Source: Pseudomonadota bacterium
GTDB lineage: Bacteria > Bdellovibrionota_C > UBA2361 > OMII01
Reading direction: 5' to 3'
DNA length: 21,311 bases
Assembly: GCA_027486155.1 (NCBI GenBank)
Contig: JAIXPR010000017.1
Location: forward strand, 1-21,311
Positions 17,020 to 21,311 of the stretch are shown piece by piece. Position 1 is the first letter of the stretch, and each line of letters begins with the position of its first letter. The notes under the pieces are model-generated. The model was not told the DNA's origin. It searched no databases and was given only the letters and a program-made list of their open reading frames with translations. The position numbers and the translations under genes are program-made.

Positions 17020-18144
17020 ATGAATTCACATGACGCCAAGCGATCTCTTCGGGTCCCTCTTCTCTCAGCGTTCATCGGAGCGGCGCTCGTCGTCGGCGCG
17101 TTCTTTGGAGTAAAGCGGTGGTACCCATCTCCTTCACGACACGGCCAACGCACCGTCACTCCGCGAGGTGAGCTGAGCTCTGAGGAGCGCGGCACTATTG
17201 ATCTTTTTAAAGTCGCGGTTTCGTCGGTCGTCTACATCACGAGCGTCGCGGTGGAGCGAGACGCGTTCTCCATGAACGTATTTGAAATACCCCAGGGCGC
17301 GGGATCTGGTTTTATTTGGGATGAGCGGGGATACATCGTGACTAACTTTCACGTGATCCAGAACGCATCCGCCGCGCGCATTACTCTTTCCGATCATTCG
17401 TCGTGGGAGGCGAAACTCGTGGGCGTTGAGCCGGATAAGGATATCGCGGTCCTCAAGATAGAACCGGTCGGAACGAAACTCACTCCGATAGCGATCGGAA
17501 CCTCAAAAGACCTCCGCGTTGGACAACGTGTATACGCCATCGGAAATCCGTTTGGATTTGATCACACGCTGACCACCGGCGTCATCAGTGGGCTGGGTCG
17601 TGAGATCAAGTCCGTTACCGATAGACCGATACAGGGCGTCATTCAAACTGACGCGGCGATTAATCCAGGCAATTCTGGTGGCCCCCTGCTCGACAGCGCG
17701 GGACGATTGATCGGCATGAACACGGCGATCGTGAGCCCGTCAGGTTCGTACGCCGGAATTGGGTTTGCAGTGCCGGTGGACACGATTAATCGAATCGTTC
17801 CTCAACTCATAAGAAACGGCGTCGTCAAAAAACCTGGCCTCGGCATTCAGGTACTCGAGAGCGATCTCCTCCGTGGTAACGGAATCATTGGCGCGATCGT
17901 GGCGAACGTACTTAAGGAGTCGCCAGCCGACAAAGCAGGATTATCCCCACTCGGCAGAGACAGCCGCGGCAAGATTCAGCTCGGTGATATCATCATCGCC
18001 GTCGATGACAAGCCGATCTTAGATGGCGATGATCTTTTGAACGTTCTCGATGAGAGGCAGCCTGGTGATAAACTACGAATGCGAGTTTTGAACAACGGCG
18101 AAGAGCGAGTTGTCACAGTGACGCTCGGCCTGCTGCAGGAGTAG
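17020..18144 (+). CDS. HtrA/Deg-family periplasmic serine protease with one PDZ domain
   Basis: The 374-residue protein has an N-terminal membrane anchor or uncleaved signal (about residues 13-31). A trypsin-like domain with the complete triad follows: His111 (TNFHVI), Asp141 (DKDIAVLK) and Ser219 (INPGNSGGPLL). A single PDZ domain ends the protein (about 272-370, with SPADKAGL, LGDIIIAVDDKP and RVLNNGEERVVTVTLG). It degrades misfolded envelope proteins. The sequence PQGAGSGFIWDERGYIVTNFHVI and the GNPFGFDHTLTTGVISGLGREI stretch resemble cyanobacterial/chloroplast Deg1 more than E. coli DegP, and there is no Q-rich linker or second PDZ. No clear ribosome site precedes the ATG at 17020. A degraded copy of its C-terminus occurs at 21024-21149. 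Confidence 0.95.
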   Translation: MNSHDAKRSLRVPLLSAFIGAALVVGAFFGVKRWYPSPSRHGQRTVTPRGELSSEERGTIDLFKVAVSSVVYITSVAVERDAFSMNVFEIPQGAGSGFIWDERGYIVTNFHVIQNASAARITLSDHSSWEAKLVGVEPDKDIAVLKIEPVGTKLTPIAIGTSKDLRVGQRVYAIGNPFGFDHTLTTGVISGLGREIKSVTDRPIQGVIQTDAAINPGNSGGPLLDSAGRLIGMNTAIVSPSGSYAGIGFAVPVDTINRIVPQLIRNGVVKKPGLGIQVLESDLLRGNGIIGAIVANVLKESPADKAGLSPLGRDSRGKIQLGDIIIAVDDKPILDGDDLLNVLDERQPGDKLRMRVLNNGEERVVTVTLGLLQE

Positions 18145-18389
18145 CGCTCAAAAGGAGCAACACCTACCCGTGAGAAAAGAGCTCTGAAGCTTGAGGCCTT
18201 CCAACCTACGCCCATACGAGGTAGGTCAGACGACCTCCGCACCTTTCCACCGTAACTCTTAAGAGAGATGATTGAAGCCTTCTACCGCTAGCTTCTAAAA
18301 GTCCCAGCTTGCTAAGCGTGAGACATACTCGCTGAACTTATGTAATTAGCTAGGTTCACAGACTCAAAGAATGGCTTCGCATCTTTTTC
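18145..18389. other. Convergent intergenic region between htrA and the HEAT-like gene
   Basis: No gene is supported here. Near the right end AAAGAATG-GCTTCG-CATCTTTTT (about 18366-18389) could be a weak rightward terminator for htrA; the stem has a mismatch. GAGGT/ACCTC at about 18218-18237 is a short inverted repeat of doubtful meaning. Confidence 0.3.
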
Positions 18390-19178
18390 CTAATCGGTAT
18401 TTTCGGCCAAGGCCCTCGATACCGACCTGCCGACGGTGCTCAGACGTATAACTCGTCCAACTACCTGCTTAAGCTCCTCACTCATCGCGCTAGCTAGCAC
18501 AGGGTCTCTCTCTCCCTCGATGATAGCGGACCCGATGTTTGCAATAGCGTCGAGCAGAGAGTAGCGCATCGTTGAGGTGGGATTCAGAAGCCGCTGCGCC
18601 ACCTGAAGATCCGGAAAATGTACACTACGAGCAGCTTCATACTCCAGAGCGGATACCGCGACGGCGAATCTAACGACGTCAAGCAGACAGGAAAGGGAGT
18701 CTCGGCTCCTCGGAGCGCACTCGGGTAGTTTGAATCCACTCTGTATGCACTCATGAACGTATTCGCGATCTACACGAGCACTCTGCAGTGTGTCAAAGAA
18801 TCCGCGCTCGTTGACCTGCCGTGCCAAGGGCACTCGCAGTGGAGAGTCCGTCCGTCTCATGACGGACTGGATCGTCATCAGCACTCCGAGTCGAACGTTG
18901 AGCCGAGCGCGATCAGGATTAAAGGATCCGTCTTGAGGAAGGCGGGGGTCGTGATGAGTAAAGAAGAGACGAGACCTATGCAGTACCGTTTCTAAGAGCC
19001 TGGTAACCGCGCCGATGCCTTTACGTTCGTACGTCCGTTCGCTGAGTTCGGCCAAATTTCGAGCGGCACGCAGCCGAACAGAGACGTCTGGATCTGAGAG
19101 TGCGAACTCAATCGCGGAGACCCGGTGGCGAAGGGCGGGCAGGTCGAGCGCACGCAATCGCATGCTCGCCGCATCCAT
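18390..19178 (-). CDS. HEAT-like repeat protein of unknown function
   Basis: From the ATG at 19178 this is a 262-residue soluble, alpha-helical, Arg/Leu/Ala-rich protein. The N-terminal part (LPALRHRVSAIEFALSDPDVSVRLRAARNLAEL) reads as one HEAT-type helix pair, with the DPDVSVRLRAARNL turn typical of these repeats. Later helices are weaker. There is no signal peptide, membrane span or catalytic motif. The frame extends to an ATG at 19238, but the ATG at 19178 is preceded by GGAG at a 4-base distance and the upstream one has no ribosome site; the extra 20 residues are Asn/Thr/Lys-rich and unlike the rest. It is divergent from the 400-residue unknown gene. Function unknown; a scaffold role is only inference from the fold. 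Confidence 0.7.
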   Translation of the reverse strand: MDAASMRLRALDLPALRHRVSAIEFALSDPDVSVRLRAARNLAELSERTYERKGIGAVTRLLETVLHRSRLFFTHHDPRLPQDGSFNPDRARLNVRLGVLMTIQSVMRRTDSPLRVPLARQVNERGFFDTLQSARVDREYVHECIQSGFKLPECAPRSRDSLSCLLDVVRFAVAVSALEYEAARSVHFPDLQVAQRLLNPTSTMRYSLLDAIANIGSAIIEGERDPVLASAMSEELKQVVGRVIRLSTVGRSVSRALAENTD

Positions 19179-19618
19179 ACCGCTCCGTTCTTTATCGGTA
19201 TTGGTTGCAATCGCCTTGTTGGTCACCACGCGGTTCATCGTTATCGGTTATGGCGCCTTTCACCGGGGAGGTAGCTGGTTATAATGAAGAGAGTTCGGGT
19301 CACAGACACCACATGGCGGTCCCATATTGCGCAGGACTGTCGGATCTAGATCTTTTTAGACGCCGATTGGTTTGATTAGGGACGCTGTGGTGGTCATGAG
19401 TTTCCCGTAGGTGTGGCGTTCCGGGGAGTAAGCGTAACGGCCCGCCGCAGTCGCCTACTTCACCACATACCGCGTCACCGCCGCTTCGGTTCTTTGACAA
19501 CGTGAATGGATCGAGGCGGTTTTGATGCAGTCGGTGATAGAAGTTTGCGTTGCACTTCTCAATCAAGCGAAGCGTCCGGCTTGAAACTCTGCCATAGGAC
19601 AAGTCGCGCCCCAAAGAG

Positions 19619-19651
19619 AAGCGGCTTTTGACTTACCCCCAGTTGCCGCTT
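19619..19651. promoter_or_regulatory. Inverted repeat flanking the -35/-10 spacer, possible operator
   Basis: AAGCGGC (19619-19625) and GCCGCTT (19645-19651) are perfect 7-base inverted arms with a 19-base spacer. They bracket the -35 and touch the first base of the -10 of the promoter at 19628-19656, the place where a repressor would act. No matching regulator is known. Confidence 0.4.
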
Positions 19652-19656
19652 ATCAT
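19628..19656 (+). promoter_or_regulatory. Sigma-70-type promoter for the 400-residue protein gene
   Basis: TTGACT (19628-19633) and TATCAT (19651-19656), each five of six matches to consensus, are separated by exactly 17 bases. Transcription would start near 19663, leaving a leader of about 135 bases before the ATG at 19798. This is the best promoter match in the window. Confidence 0.65.
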
Positions 19657-19797
19657 AAAAGCTCGTCGAGAAAGGTCTCGTTATAAAGGCCCCTTTTCGC
19701 TCGGCGATCGAAATCCGGTTAGCAACAACCGTTCAGCAGCGGATCAGTACATACCTCCAATCCAACGAGCACCGAGTAGCACTTGCTTACTAGCAGT

Positions 19798-21000
19798 ATG
19801 AGTTTTTTTTCTTCGCGCCAAACACCACCACAAGTACCGTCTGATAGGACAAACATCTCAAACGCGCGGACCGATCGCGTTGTAGCGTTATCACGCTACA
19901 AGCATGTAGCTGAATTAGCTCCGTTTAAGCTCGGTCTACTCATCGCTGCTCACGGCCTTGAGGTTCATGTGCTTCGTACTCGTAATGATACCCCCCAAAT
20001 CATCGATCAATTTGAGCTTACAGGACCGCGCTTCAAATGTCGGCATGCACACGAGGACGGACACTCGATATCGATCTCCAAACCAGACCGCGGCAAGCTT
20101 AATTTCCACGTGGAAGGCGTTCCGTATGTTGTTTCATACAGCAACCTTTCCAAGGCCGGCGGGATGCACCTATCTATACTTTCAGCGAAGCTAGGTCCGA
20201 ATGGACGAAAGCTGATTGGGGCGAGTAATCAATCTTTTGAGAGCGTATTTATCCCGCGACTACCGTCTGACCCAAATGACATCCTTCGGCTAAGTTCGGC
20301 AGTAGAAGCCAATAAGCACCGACTCTCGGGATTGTTAGATCTCAGCTCTCTCACCGAATTCTGTAGAGGTATGAAGGATATCTTTTATCGATGGAGTGAG
20401 CTTCAGCCTCGGGAGCGAATACTTGCTATCCGGCAACAGGCGAATGAAACTCTCATGCTTTCTGGGGTGTATCCGTGCTACTTCCCCGAGGGACAAGTCT
20501 CCTCATGGACCTCATTCTCTCCAGATAAGCTGTGCCGATTTATTCCGGCGGAGTGGAGTATCTATCGCTCTCCCGACTTCGTCGATAAGAATTCTCTCAC
20601 CCCACGGGAAGAGGTTCATTTCGCGTCATCGCTCTACGCTGAACTACGCTCGGCAGAGCAGACCTGGCTCGTACTGCGCTACCTCGCCGGTAAAGATACG
20701 GGAGCGCTAGATGCCGCTCATCTTCCACTCCAACTGACCACAATCGCCAAGGCAGCAAGGGAGCTTGCGATAACCTGCGCCCCCGAGGAGGCCATCCGTC
20801 TTGATATGCTACTCGATAGCATCACTACGGAGACTAAGGACCACGATGCCCGATCATTTTTGGGTGAGCGGTATCGACATTCTCCAATCCTTGCTTTTGA
20901 GGACCGGCTCCGTAGAAAGCTTGGGCTCCCGTACCTTTTTCATCAACGAGATGCCGCTGAGGCAGCGCGTATGGTGCGGCGAGAATGGGTTCGCGGTTAA
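19798..21000 (+). CDS. Hypothetical protein, 400 residues, no recognised domain
   Basis: I do not recognise this protein. From the ATG at 19798 it has 400 residues. The first 30 are polar and probably disordered. The middle mixes beta-like (LNFHVEGVPYVVSYS) and helical stretches, with a Trp/Tyr/Pro-rich core (VYPCYFPEGQVSSWTSF, FIPAEWSIYRS). The last third is helical and charged (ELRSAEQTWLVLRYLAG, ending RMVRREWVRG). There is no signal peptide or membrane span, so a cytosolic location is likely. A TTG five codons upstream (19783) is an alternative start; neither has a clear ribosome site. Coding support comes from the long frame and the strong promoter upstream. An HtrA remnant follows directly. 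Confidence 0.7.
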   Translation: MSFFSSRQTPPQVPSDRTNISNARTDRVVALSRYKHVAELAPFKLGLLIAAHGLEVHVLRTRNDTPQIIDQFELTGPRFKCRHAHEDGHSISISKPDRGKLNFHVEGVPYVVSYSNLSKAGGMHLSILSAKLGPNGRKLIGASNQSFESVFIPRLPSDPNDILRLSSAVEANKHRLSGLLDLSSLTEFCRGMKDIFYRWSELQPRERILAIRQQANETLMLSGVYPCYFPEGQVSSWTSFSPDKLCRFIPAEWSIYRSPDFVDKNSLTPREEVHFASSLYAELRSAEQTWLVLRYLAGKDTGALDAAHLPLQLTTIAKAARELAITCAPEEAIRLDMLLDSITTETKDHDARSFLGERYRHSPILAFEDRLRRKLGLPYLFHQRDAAEAARMVRREWVRG

Positions 21001-21023
21001 AGCCACTCTGGGCCAAAGACACG

Positions 21024-21149
21024 GCTCTCATCATGCGGCCAACCAAGATCCTTGATGAGAAGCACCTGGGAGACGAGTCCCGAATGCGGGCTCTGAACAG
21101 CGGCGAGAAGCGCGTTCTTACCATCACACACGGAGTGCTGCGGGAGTAG
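21024..21149 (+). pseudogene. Remnant of an HtrA-type protease C-terminus
   Basis: Positions 21051-21149 translate to LDEKHLGDESRMRALNSG and onward to GVLRE-stop. They align without gaps to the last 32 residues of the intact protease (18046-18144, LDERQPGDKLRMRVLNNG onward). By hand count 19 of 32 residues and about 70 of 99 bases agree, including the TAG stop. The similarity fades upstream of about 21040, and nothing resembling the protease domain precedes it; the 400-residue gene ends at 21000. It is therefore the 3' stub of an old paralogue or duplication, too short to function. Its last 26 bases are also the antisense of the final codons of the hydrolase gene to the right. Confidence 0.75.
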
Positions 21150-21311
21150 TACTCAGGAAATCCTTGATTACTCGAATACTCTCCTCTTCCTCCGTAGCGA
21201 AGGGATGGTGCGCGCTACGCTCAAAGACATGGGTCCGTGAGCCAGGCACGAGTGAGGCGAAGTAGGCGTGCGCCTCTGGGGTAGCCTCATCGAATCGACC
21301 ACACATAAAGA
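21124..21311 (-). CDS. Alpha/beta hydrolase, C-terminal part (proline iminopeptidase-like), cut by the window edge
   Basis: Only the last 61 or so residues lie in the window; the frame is open to the edge. FMCGRFDEATPEAHAYFASLVPG followed by RTHVFERSAHHPFATEEEESIRVIKDFL fits the end of the alpha/beta hydrolase fold: the GRFDEATP turn carries the catalytic Asp, and SAHHPF carries the catalytic His. GRFDEATP resembles prolyl iminopeptidase-type members, so an aminopeptidase or related hydrolase is the best guess. The internal ATG at 21306 is not the true start. The last nine residues (STTPAALRV) come from antisense reading of the HtrA remnant, suggesting the original C-terminus was replaced. 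Confidence 0.75.
   Translation of the reverse strand, partial: FMCGRFDEATPEAHAYFASLVPGSRTHVFERSAHHPFATEEEESIRVIKDFLSTTPAALRV

Larger units (their letters stand above)
19179..19797. other. Divergent intergenic region with a strong rightward promoter
   Basis: About 600 bases separate two divergent genes. The open frames here (a leftward one at 19300-19614 and rightward ones at the left end) have no ribosome site or recognisable protein. The right part holds a good promoter and an inverted repeat (listed separately). The middle (19400-19500) is GC-richer. One reading of it vaguely resembles the end of an IS91-type transposase, which I did not accept. Confidence 0.4.

Noticed and set aside
19494..19499. 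Perfect TTGACA -35 hexamer
   Set aside because: No acceptable -10 lies 16-18 bases downstream (the sequence there is CGGTTT-like), whereas the TTGACT/TATCAT pair at 19628-19656 is complete.
19438..19500. Plus-strand reading with RRSRLLHHIPRHRRFGSL, reminiscent of the IS91 transposase end
   Set aside because: The expected GFxRI part between the motifs is missing, there is no upstream transposase sequence, and the frame stops at once. The resemblance is too short to support a transposon remnant.
19300..19614. 104-codon open frame on the minus strand in the divergent gap
   Set aside because: It has no ribosome site, no hydrophobic or conserved motif, and its Cys/His/Arg-rich composition is what antisense or non-coding GC-rich DNA gives.

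Overview
The window looks like the chromosome of an aerobic, Gram-negative bacterium of moderate GC content. It carries a SURF1 cytochrome-oxidase assembly factor, an O-antigen ligase/polymerase-type membrane protein, a periplasmic parvulin isomerase and an HtrA-type periplasmic protease. I cannot place it in a phylum. The ribonucleotide reductase is a class Ic enzyme (phenylalanine where the radical tyrosine would be, three ATP cones), a type best known from Chlamydia but also scattered through other phyla. The HtrA protease reads most like the cyanobacterial/chloroplast Deg1 type.

Layout from left to right. Positions 272-2848 hold two rightward membrane genes, an anchored helical-repeat protein and an O-antigen ligase family protein. 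Positions 2865-4843 hold a leftward two-gene operon: a ketoacyl synthase III (KASIII) homologue that has lost all three catalytic residues, followed 14 bp later by a KASIII with an intact Cys-His-Asn triad. SURF1 (5119-5991) runs rightward. It overlaps the end of a leftward operon read in the order pdxH, a YeeZ-like NAD(P) oxidoreductase, and a SAM methyltransferase of the rickettsial protein-lysine methyltransferase type (8939 down to 5965). A PpiC/SurA-like chaperone (9078-10091) is divergent from pdxH. A leftward 392-residue protein of unknown function follows (10136-11314).

Positions 11397-16027 form one complete transcription unit on the minus strand: a promoter overlapped by two candidate NrdR boxes 32 bp apart, nrdA (1090 residues), nrdB (360 residues) and a strong intrinsic terminator. 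Behind it lies about 1.2 kb without a gene (15845-17019). That stretch contains a perfect TATAAT followed by a compact three-way-junction fold, a 24+24 bp imperfect inverted repeat and a nested hairpin, so it may encode a small RNA.

The right end holds an HtrA/Deg protease (17020-18144), a leftward HEAT-like protein, a good sigma-70-type promoter with an inverted repeat over it, and an unrecognised 400-residue protein (19798-21000). It ends with a degraded second copy of the HtrA C-terminus (21024-21149) and the 3' end of a leftward alpha/beta hydrolase whose last codons run antisense through that remnant. I saw no tRNA, rRNA, CRISPR array or transposase gene. The items most worth following are the KASIII/pseudo-KASIII pair, the class Ic RNR with its NrdR-type operator, and the structured element at 16585-16652.
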